Shown here: positions 27,802-38,100 of the stretch, piece by piece
How the letters are laid out: each line of letters starts with the position of its first letter
Numbering within the stretch: the stretch's first letter is position 1
DNA from: Piromyces finnis
Lineage: Eukaryota; Neocallimastigomycota; Neocallimastigomycetes; Neocallimastigales; Neocallimastigaceae
DNA: 64,000 nt
Direction: 5' to 3'
Assembly: GCA_002104945.1 (NCBI GenBank)
Contig: MCFH01000013.1
Coordinates: 186,001 to 250,000 of the forward strand
Notes under the pieces: generated by a model
Databases searched by the model: none
What the model was told of the DNA's origin: nothing
What the model saw: the letters and a program-made list of their open reading frames with translations, nothing else
Made by a program: the position numbers and the translations under genes

Positions 27802-28204
27802 TAAAATATATTATTTTCCTATTCTATTATATAAATTATTCAATAATTATTTTTTTTAAAAATATAAAAGTAAATTTAAAATAAATTAACTATTTTTTTT
27901 AATACTTTTCAATTGTCATAAAAAAGGAAAACGAAAAAAAAATAATTATATTATTTTCAATTTTAATAATGAAATATGAATAAATATTTAAGATGATAAT
28001 AAATAAATATATATATAATGATTTATTCCATAAAAAAAATTATAAATTACCTTTATTGATGTATCAGTATCATTTAGTTAGATTTATATTTTTTACTAAA
28101 AAAAAAAAAAAAAAAAAAAAACACAACTATAGATTTATAATAAAAAAAAAAGATTTTTAATATATGAAAAAATTAATTATAGATTTATGTATATTTTTAA
28201 AAAA

Positions 28205-28370
28205 ATTTAAATAGTTTATTCTATATTAGTATATTAGTGGAATTTAAAATATTTTATTAATTTTTATATAAATAGTTTATTCCATTCTATAATAGAATTT
28301 AAAATATTTTATTAATTTTTATATAAATAGTTTATTCCACTCTATAATAGAATTTAAAATATTTTATTTA
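28205..28370. repeat. degenerate tandem repeat, about 55-61 bp period, three copies
   Basis: The motif ATAGTTTATTC starts at 28211, 28272 and 28327, each followed by a GGAATTTAAAATATTTTATT or AGAATTTAAAATATTTTATT block and ATTTTTATATAA. The copies are close to identical over their shared part. Confidence 0.85.
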
Positions 28371-29598
28371 GGATATTATTAAAAAAAAAAGTATTCATGA
28401 TGCTAAGATTATGGTAATTTTATACAATTTTCTTATATACAAATCGTGAAAGGATTACTAATATTTTAATTGTGTATACTTGTTGTATATACATTCAACG
28501 AAAGATTTACCACACCAAAAATTTTAGGGAATAATTTTTTAATCAAACCATATTTAGAGAAAGTAAATTTAATAAATAGGCAATTAAGATCTATTTCAAT
28601 TTAATATATTATTAATATGTATTCAATTGATTATAATATATTTAAAATTTTTTAATTAAAATTTAATATATTTGTATTTATTAAATGTAAGAGAAACAAA
28701 AGAAATTTGTCTATTATAATAATTATCATTCACCATTATAGATTAAAAATGTGATATAAATAATAATTTCATATAAATAATAACCAATAAAATCTTTATA
28801 TTTTCTAGTGATCTACATTAAATTAATTAAAAAATGGAAAAGGATCTTCATTAGTCACAAAATTTTACTCATCACTTTAAACTTTGGATAAAAATTTAAA
28901 TTTATGCTTATTGTTAATGATACATAAGTAATATTAGTAATAATTTAATTCGTATTACCTCTATTACTACTACTATTCTTATTACTTTCTATAATAATAA
29001 TAATTATTCCTTCCTTATAGATCACATGTTATAGATCATAGAATTATGCTTTTTCTATACAATATATGTCATATTCACCCTATTTAAAATATAAAAAGAA
29101 TGACTTTTTTAATTTATATATAAAACTTTAATTGTTAATATTTTTTCTTTTAAAAATCTTGAAACAAAAAAAAATAGGAATACAATTTTATATGAAAGTA
29201 AACAAAAACAAAAAAAAAAAAAAAAAAGCAGGAATGGGGATAAATAGTATAAAGGCTATTTTTTTTATTTTTTTATTTATTCAAAGCATTCCTTATTATT
29301 TTATTAATTATAAAAATTACAATATTAATGTGATTTTAATATATTCCTTATTTAAATTAATAATTATATAACAACAATAATGATACTTTAAAGGATTAAG
29401 TAATGTTATTTTTTAAAGTATAATTTTTATAAAAGAAATCGTAACACTTTTAATAAAACTTACTTTTTAAAAAATTGTATATTATAATACAGAATAAAAA
29501 TTTTTAAGGGTCAATACAGATAATTTAATTAGAAAGTGAAGATATTTAATATATATATTATTTAATAAAATAAATAATAATACATCAATCTATCGTTT

Positions 29599-30305
29599 AG
29601 TAATAAAGTTTATTATATATATATATATACATTTTGCATATTTCCCCTTGTTCTAGAAATCAAAATGAATGAAATTAAGGAAAAATGTCAGGTTAAAAAG
29701 AGTTAGAAATGAAATAAAGTTGATATGAAATAATAAATAAAATTGTTTATAATTGCAGTTATATAATAAAACTTTTATTAGCTCTATTATTTTTTGAATA
29801 TAAAAAATTATAATTATTAAAAAAAAGGAAAGAAATGAAAAGTGATGCTATTTTATATATTTTCCTTTTTTTAAAAAAACATTCGTAATTCAATAAAAAA
29901 AAATGAAAACTATAAACTTATTTTTATAATGATTTATCATATTAAAAATCACACTTTCATAGAAAATAGAATCAAATATAAATTAAATCAATTATAAAAA
30001 ATTCTCCATAATTGTTAAAATTACTAATCCTCATTGGCTAACATTTCTAACTCTTTTTAACCTGACGTTTTCCCTTAATTTCATTCATTTTAATTACTAG
30101 AAACAAGGGGAAATATGCAAAATATATATATATATATTTTACATAATAAACTTTATTACTAAAAAAAAATAACAATACTTTTCATTTCTTTCATATTTTT
30201 TATTTTTAAATAATTATATATTTTTTATGAGTTAAAGTTTTATTATAGAATTACAATTATAGACAATTTTATTTATTATTTCATATCAACTTTATTTCAT
30301 GCAAC
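29599..30305. repeat. inverted repeats with permuted block order (A B ... A' B')
   Basis: Block A (29599-29711; contains GCATATTTCCCCTTGTT and CAGGTTAAAAAGAGTTAGAA) reappears reverse-complemented at 30042-30160. Block B (about 29707-29860; contains AATAAAGTTGATATGAAATA) reappears reverse-complemented at about 30161-30305. A simple inverted repeat would give the order B' A'; here it is A' B'. The blocks carry scattered mismatches, so they are not brand new. No ORF lies between them. Confidence 0.85.
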
Positions 30306-30328
30306 ATCTTTAAAAAGCACTATTAATT

Positions 30329-30354
30329 ACTATAGAATAAAAAAATTCTATAGT
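30329..30354. repeat. perfect hairpin (10-bp stem, A6 loop)
   Basis: ACTATAGAAT and its exact reverse complement ATTCTATAGT are separated by six A. It lies just outside block B' of the inverted repeat pair. Confidence 0.85.
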
Positions 30355-31696
30355 TATAACAAAATAAAATTCTTATTAAAAATCCACAAATCTATTATTA
30401 TGCAATCATGATAAAAAAACTGATAGTATGAGTGATTTATAAATAATTTTTAATGCTATTAAATTTTGTGTTACCTTTTAATTTTCCGTTATTCATTTAT
30501 ATTTAAATTTTAAATAATATTAAAAAATGTATAATAAAGGTTACATTTTTTAATAAATATTATTAAAGTTATTTATACCTATCGTTTCTTTTCTTCAAAC
30601 ATTTCTTATTAAAATACTAAACTGCTTATACATAATTTAATTATGGGCCTAATAAATAACTCACGTGATATACATTTAATTTGGTAAAATTTTAACACTA
30701 TTTTTTTCTATTTATTAAATCAATAGAATTAAAGTTTATTTAAATTACAATTTTTACTAATTCAACAAATATATTCTAATATTAGTAGTAAATATATTGT
30801 TAAATATATTAATTTAATATATATGACTTATAATATTCTTTAGTTTATTAAATCAATTTAAAACAATAGTATATATGATTTTAACTTTTTTATATATAAT
30901 ATAATACATATAATACTATGGAATATATTAGTAATATAATATACAATATTTTGTTTTTTTTTTTAATTTATTATTATTAAAGTTTATTTCTTACCATTAT
31001 TGGATTATTTAATATAATTCAAGTTAATATAATTTAAATTAAAATATATAATATTAATATATTCATATAATAATAAATACTGTTTATATTTATTACTATA
31101 TATTATAAAATATAATTTACTTTCTTTTTTGAGTCATTTAAAACATGTTTATGATAATTGTGTTACTTTTATAATATATTATCTCTTTTTGAAATATGTT
31201 TCAATATATACATAGAAACATATACAATAAAATATACTCTAATATATAGTGACATAAAATTTAAAATATATTAATAATTATTTTCATATCTTTAGTTGAA
31301 AAGATAATAAAACCTTATTTAATATAATTTAATGATTATAATAATGTTGTGAATAGGAGCAATTTTTGAAATAAAAGAAATTAAAATTCCTTCATTTTTT
31401 TTTTTCATTAGAATTTTTTTTTAATATTTTTTCCTAATAAAAATATTGAATATTTTATTTTTTTATTTTAGATAAATAAAAAATAAAATAATTAATAATT
31501 AAAAAAAAAAAATAATAAAAAAAATAAAGAAGGGAAAGGAAATAATTAAATTTTATTTTATTTATTTTTTAAACTTTAAAGATAAAGAAATAAATAAGTA
31601 AAATTTAAAAGATATAATTATTTCAAAAAATATTAAAATAAATTAATAAAAATATAATTTAATAAAAATAAAATAAAAGAAAAAAAATAATAAAAA

Positions 31697-33374
31697 ATGC
31701 ACTGTTCTAAATTAATTTTATTATTAATCGCTGCTTTATGCAGTATGGTTTTTGCTGTTCCAGTTAATGTCGAAAAGAGAGTAAGCAATGTTAATTAATA
31801 ATAATAAAAAAAAAAATAGAATATAATGTATAAAAGAATATTTTATATATAAAGTATTTTCAGGATCAAAAAATTAATATAAAAAAATAAGGCATAAATA
31901 AATAAAATAAAATAAATAATACAAATTGTTAAATTAGAAGTAATTGAGTATTGAATTATAGCATTTATAAATTATATTTTTAATTGATTCCATAGAAATT
32001 AATAGCAAATTAATCAATCTTTAATAATAAAATATTATTTATCAAGAATTATAATAATAAAGCAATATAATTAATAAATAAATATTAAATAATTCACCTT
32101 TAATTTAGGAAACTTCCTCTAAGGCTATTCCAACTCCATACACAAAGATTCCTCCAACATCTTCTGTTACAGTAGGTGCTTCTACAACCTCATCAAAGGT
32201 TCCACCACAAACTACTTCAAAGGTTCCACCAACTCTTACTAAGGAACCACCACAAACTACTACTAAGAATCCACCACCAGTTACTACTACTAAAGCTCCA
32301 CCAAGCATTGCTACTACTACTTCTACTTCTTCTACCAAAGCTCCACCTCCAACTAATACTACTACCAAGAGTCCACCAAAGACCATCCCAACTACTACTA
32401 CTAAGAGCGCTCCAACTACCTTCATAACTTCAAAGGCTCCACTTTCATCTACCACTTCTACTAAGAATCCACCACCATCTACTACTACAAAGAACCCACC
32501 AAAGACTGTTCCAACTACCACTTCCAAGACTGCTCCAACTACATACATTGCTTCAAAGGCTCCACCATCATCTTCTACATCAACTACCAAGTCTGCTCCA
32601 CCAGTTATTACTACTAAGGCTCCACCAGCTCTTACTACTACTACTACTGCTAAGAACCCACCACCAGTTGTTACTACTAAGGCTCCACCAGCTCTTACTA
32701 CCACTACTGTTTCTACTAAGATCCCACCACCAACTGTTACTACAAAAACTGCTCCATCTACTTATCCAACCAAGTTTACTACTGTAACTGTTCCACCAAA
32801 GACTACTACAACTACTCAACCACCAAAGATTACTACTGAAACAGTTCCACCAAAGACTACCACTACTCAACCACCAAAGATTACTACTACTACCACTTCA
32901 ACCAAGGTTATTCCAACTTCCAAGACTATTCCAACTTCAACCAAGGTTATTTCAACTTCTAAGACTATTCCAACTTCAACCAAGACTATTCCAACTTCTA
33001 AGACTATTCCAACCTCAACCAAGACTATTCCAACTTCTAAGACTATTCCAACCTCAACCAAGACTATTCCAACTTCTAAGACTATTCCAACCTCAACCAA
33101 GACTATTCCAACTTCCAAAACTATTCCAACCTCAACCAGAAAGACTACTACAACTAAAACTATAACAAGAACTACTACAACTCGTGTTTCAACTCCAACC
33201 AGTAGTAGCCAAGATTACTATTCTTGTAGAAGTGATGACTGGAACTGTAAGACTGAAAAGTCTAACCAATGTTACGCTGAATTAAATGCTTGTTGGCAAA
33301 AGCCATGGTCCGAATCTCTTGGACAAGAATGCCAAAAGATCAATGAAAGTTGTTCAAAGATCTGGTCTAACTAA
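31697..33374 (+). CDS. secreted Thr/Pro-rich mucin-like protein with C-terminal six-Cys domain
   Basis: Two exons, 31697-31780 and 32109-33374; 449 residues. Exon 1 encodes a signal peptide (basic start, LILLLIAALCSMVFA core) and a dibasic VEKR just after it, which looks like a Kex2-type propeptide cleavage site. Exon 2 starts with about 360 residues of Thr/Pro/Ser/Lys repeats of TTTKAPP, TTKNPPP and TVPPKTTT type, a strong candidate for O-mannosylation. It passes into a 13-residue tandem repeat (TKTIPTSKTIPTS, 32900-33135). The last 53 residues form a compact domain with six Cys (spacing CX6CX8CX7CX14CX6C) and several Trp. I do not recognise this domain; it is not a typical fungal dockerin. 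A cell-wall or secreted adhesin or carbohydrate-associated role is a guess. Lysine codons are almost all AAG and the exon is visibly richer in G/C than its surroundings. Confidence 0.88.
32900..33135 (+). repeat. 39-bp coding minisatellite
   Basis: About six copies of a 39-bp unit encoding TKTIPTSKTIPTS, each itself made of two similar halves. The later copies are nearly identical in DNA, so copy number probably varies between strains. Confidence 0.9.
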
Positions 33375-34262
33375 AAAAAGTTAGAAAATACGACATAATA
33401 AAATTAATAAATAAATTACAGTAAAATATATTTATAAAAACCAATTGCTATAATTGCAGAGTAAACAAACAAACAAGCAAAAAATAAACAATATTTAAAT
33501 CAATTATTAATTAAATGGAAAAATTAGATTAAAAAAAATTAGAATTTATATTTAATTTTTTTTAGATAAAGTCAAAATTTAAATAATTTGATAAAAAATA
33601 TTTGTTGTATATCATATTATATAATTGATTTAAATAATATGAAATATAATGAATAAAATAAAAAAAATTCCAAAATAATAAAGATATTATTATTAAAAAA
33701 TAATAATAATTTTAATTAAAAAACGAATATTATTCATTCCAAACATAATTAACTTCATAAAATCATCATATATTACATAATATGTAACATAAAAAAAATA
33801 ATAAATAATATTTATTAATATTAAAATATAAATATGTATAATATTTATTTTTTAATTATAAAGTTTGTATTTTATATTGATGATAAAAATGGTTTTATTA
33901 TTATTATTATTATTTAATTATTATTTAATATATATATATATAATGTTTGTTTTTTTTTTTAAAAAAAAAGAGAAAGAAATACGTTTGGTTTATGTTTGGA
34001 GTAATTATTGTTTTTTCTTAATTTTTTAATATATTTTCAAAAGGACATTAGAATGTGTATTGGAATTATATGTTTTATTATTGCAATTTATATAGTATGT
34101 AATAGAATTGGAATAGAATTAAAATAAGGTGATAATTCTTTATACTTAATGATTATTTTTAGTTTAAATTTTAGTTAAGGATACTTTTAATAATTTATGG
34201 AATAGTGTGCAAAAAAGAATTTGAATTTTTTACAATTCAAAAAAAAAAAAAAAAAAAAAATG
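33375..34262. other. intergenic region before the retrotransposon
   Basis: 0.9 kb A/T-rich spacer downstream of the secreted-protein gene, ending with a poly(A) run (34239-34260) and the left target-site copy of the retrotransposon. No gene seen. Confidence 0.6.
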
Positions 34263-34277
34263 AAAAGTAAAATTTTA
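34263..34277. repeat. left target-site duplication of LINE
   Basis: AAAAGTAAAATTTTA, 15 bp, repeated exactly at 39971-39985. The two copies flank the retrotransposon from its first monomer to its poly(A) tail. Confidence 0.9.
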
Positions 34278-34570
34278 CCCTCTTGGGAACGTGCCTTCAT
34301 TTATTTAATAAATGTAGTTTCTCAAGGGGGTCTACTCATGCTCATGGTACTGAGAGAGTAGAAAGAATTAAATCCAAGTATTGCGCAATGGATGCTTGGT
34401 GCCCTCTTAGGAACGTGCCTTCATTTATTTAATAATGGAGTTTATCAAGGGGGTCTACTCATGCTCATGGTACTGAGAGAGTAGAAAGAATTAAATCCAA
34501 GCATTGCGCAATGGATGCTTGGTTAGTCTTTAAGGGAAAATTATTAGGACTAAGCTCATGGTACTGAGCG
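34278..34570 (+). repeat. LINE 5' tandem monomers (124 + 122 bp, third copy degenerate)
   Basis: Unit 1 is 34278-34401 and unit 2 is 34402-34523; both start CCCTCTTRGGAACGTGCC and end GCGCAATGGATGCTTGGT. The submotif GCTCATGGTACTGAG occurs a third time near 34554. Each unit holds a palindrome: in unit 2 CATTGCGCAATG is perfect and is flanked by CCAAGCAT and ATGCTTGG (34497-34522). Tandem 5' monomers act as promoters in mouse L1; that function here is inferred. Confidence 0.9.
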
Positions 34571-35173
34571 ATTAAAAAACATTTTATTCATCGAATTTAA
34601 GTATTTGATGAATAAGTTGAATGTTTGATACTCAGGTAAGTTTGTATAGTATTTAATTAGAAGAGTAATACATTTTGTTGCTGTATTTTTTTCTTTTATT
34701 CATGTATTCATGTAGTACTACTCTTCTCTTGTAAGAATCCAATGTAGTCAACTTTAGCATTTGCATTGTATTTTTATATTCATGTAGCTATTGTTGTATT
34801 GTTTCTTGTAAGAGACTGATTCACTCTACATCATGTAAAAATACTATTCACAAGCTTTCTGGTGTCGACATTCTTGATTCAAATTTTTTACCAATTTAAA
34901 TATTTAATGAAAAGTAAAGTCAAACAATTTTAGTGTCAAAAAGCGAATCGAATTTACTAACAACAAACCAAAACTAGAATTTTTAAAGAAAATTTACAAC
35001 TAGAATTCAAAAAAAAAAAAAGAAACTTTAAACAAAGCATCGTAACAATTTTTGTTCTATCCAGTACTTTTAAGAAGAGAGAGAGAGACAGATTTTTTTC
35101 CATATACGTTATATTTGTAATTTTTATTAGTATTTATTTTATATTCAATATTTTTTAATTAGAATTTATTATC

Positions 35174-38100
35174 ATGTCAGTCCTTTATATTAAAGATAAG
35201 AATTATATCAGACGTGGTACCCGGTCTTATGGTATCCCCTTAGATGATATTCGCTCCTTCTTTATCCGTGGTATTCGATCATGGTCAGTAAATATGCTAT
35301 GGGAAAAACTCGAGGTTATTCTAGAAGATAAATTTAATTCAGTTATTAGTGTTAAATATTTTCAGACTTTCAATGATCACTTTTTCTTAGTCAAGGTTCA
35401 TGGTTCATCGAAAGATTGTATTAAAATCTTACACATGTTAAAGAAGAAACTTTCAGTTACCTCAATTTCCTTTTCAGCTCGTAGTAGAAGGAATCACAAA
35501 TACACTTTTTCCACTCTCAAACGTAAAATTTTAGTTTCTAATAAACATCAACATTCTATTCAACAATCATTTCAACAATCAGTTCAACAATCTCATCAAC
35601 AATCCGATCTTCAACTAGATCTTCAACAAGATCTTCAACAAGTTTCCAATCATGAAAATATTCCAGATCTACAGCAAACACAATTTCAATCTCAACATTC
35701 AACAATTAATTCTAATAGCTCTATCAACTCTGATAACAGTTCAATAGTTGATAGTTCTTCAGTTTCACAGCCATCTAGTAATAGTTCTACTTATTCCTCT
35801 GATGCATCATCCATTAATAACGATGACTTTAATAATAATAATAATAGCAACGATTCTTCCTCATCCAACAAGCCTGATAACTTTTCTTTTTGTCTTAGTT
35901 GGAACACCAATGGGTGGAATCACGAAAAGAGAGATAGTATTAGCTATTTCACAGCTATTTTCAAACCATTATTTTTATGTTTCCAAGAAACTGGTAATGG
36001 TTCTGGATCGAATACAGATTATCCTTGTCGTGTTACTTTGCGAAACTATAGACACTTTTTCAAGAAAGCTGACGAATCAGTTCCGGGAATGAGAGGTTTA
36101 TATTTAGGTTTTCACAATTCATGTCAAGCCTCACTTGAAAACTTCTCTGGAAAGTATATTATTTCTATTTATACTTTTAGTCTCTGGAATAGATTCAAAT
36201 GCTCGATTGGTAATGTTTATATGCCTCATAGTCATCACAACATCTATGTTGATCATGCAAAGTTAGAAGTTCGCTTGTGGTTACAAACTCATTCATCCCA
36301 TCCATCGATTCTTGTTGGTGATTTTAATATGTCTAAAGTAAAATTATCCAACTGGTTATCAACTAATGGATTAGGAGATTGGGAAATTCTTCCGCTTAGA
36401 GGGTCTACTATCTCTTGGACTCGAGGTGATCAATCTTCCGACATTGACCATGCTCTTATCAATTCGAAGATGAAAGATCTTATTCACTCAGGATCATTTA
36501 TAAATAATTTTTATCCTGTATCAGACCATAAGCCACTTCTTATTAATGGTAAAATTATTCCTATGGAAGATTTTTCTAATGACTTTAATGTTCCTAAGAA
36601 AATTCTGAAATGGAATAGATTAAAATGTATTGAGGAAAAGGAATCTATTCTCAGTCATAATAAATTCCAAATACTTTCAGCAAAATCCAGCGATCCTAAT
36701 GTTTCTACAGATGAACTTTCCAAAGAGTTTACTTCAACTGCTTTTTCAATTGCAGACGAGCTCAGTATTACTTCAGCAAATAATGTTATAAAGTCTTCAT
36801 TTCATATTTCACAACAAATTTTTAATCTTCAAAAAATCAAAATGAAGTTGTATAAGAGATTTAAAAAAGAAAGAATTTATGATATAGATGAATTTATTAA
36901 AAGAATTAAAATCTACCGTAAACTCATTGATTACATCCACAAAAGATGTAATGAATTTAGGAAGCAAGAATATCTTCATTGGATTAAAACAGGATGTGAG
37001 TATATGAAGAGTCATAATCCTAAGAAGGCCTGGAAATGGATCAAGAAAACTGCAAAAATTGGAAAAGATTCTTTCTTTATTGCTCAACCAATTAAAAATA
37101 AAAATGGGGAATTAGTTGTTGCTACGGAAGAACAACTAGATGTGTGGCATGATCATTTCGAAAATCTTGCATCAGACCCAAGTGGTGTAAGTCTTGATTT
37201 GGAGCATTGGTATGAAGAACCAACGAATAAACGTTTTTCACTTCCTATGCTTGATGAGTGGGATATCAACCAAGATATTAGTATTGATGAAGTCAAGTCA
37301 GCTATCCTCACTACTCCAAATTATAAAGCATCAGGTCCGGATGGTATTCCAATTGAATTTTACAAAGCATTAGTTCCATCAAGTAATGATTCTAATAATG
37401 CGACAGATAATAATTCTTCTGGTAATACTACTTCAGATAATGATGCTCATGGTTTAAATTTTATTCTTAAATTATTCAACCGTATTTGGGATGGAGATTT
37501 CCCCAACTCATGGAATGAATCCAGTATTGTTTCTATTCCTAAGAAGGGAGATTTGACAGATTGTGATAACTATCGAGGTATATCACTTATCAATAATGGT
37601 ATTAAGTTGATTTCCAAAATTGTCACCACTAGAATCTCAGAATATGGTTTAAAGAATAATTTCATTAGACCTGAACAATTTGGTTTTCGAAAAAAGGAAG
37701 AAAGTATTAGTCTTTTCATTTCAATCCAAGAAATATGCCGTAGACGTCAATTAGATAATAAAGAGACATATTTGGCCTTTTTAGATCTCAGGAAAGCATA
37801 CGATTCAGTCCCAATCGGTAATATTCTCCATAAATTAGATTGTTTAGGAATCCGAGGTAAGAGTCTACAATTTATCAAAAATTTATATTTAACATCTAAG
37901 GCTAATGTCAAATTAGATGGACAATTCTCGAAATCTTTTGATGTGAAGAAAGGAGTCCGTCAAGGTTGCCCTCTTTCTCCTATTCTCTTTAATCTCTTTA
38001 TTAATGATATATTTAGAGAGTGCGAAGATCTAGGAGTCAGTTTAGGTGACACTCGATGCTGTGGTGGACTTTTTGCAGATGATATAGTTATTTGTGCTCC

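Larger units (their letters stand above)
27802..31696. other. 3.9 kb gene-free, repeat-bearing region
   Basis: Between two divergent genes. It contains a degenerate tandem repeat (28205-28370), a pair of inverted two-block repeats (29599-29860 and 30042-30305) and a perfect short hairpin (30329-30354). No convincing protein-coding frame, tRNA or rRNA is seen. Both flanking promoters must lie here. Confidence 0.6.

Noticed and set aside
32105-32870. Val/Gly-rich, Leu-rich and Trp/Ser-rich frames overlapping the Thr/Pro gene
   Set aside because: They are other-frame shadows of the repetitive ACT/CCA codons; only the Thr/Pro frame has a signal peptide, a clean splice junction and a Cys-rich end.
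34278-34570. LTR or tRNA-related repeat upstream of the reverse transcriptase
   Set aside because: The repeats occur only at the 5' end, the 3' end is poly(A) and target-site duplications bracket the whole element, so it is a LINE; no tRNA cloverleaf could be drawn.
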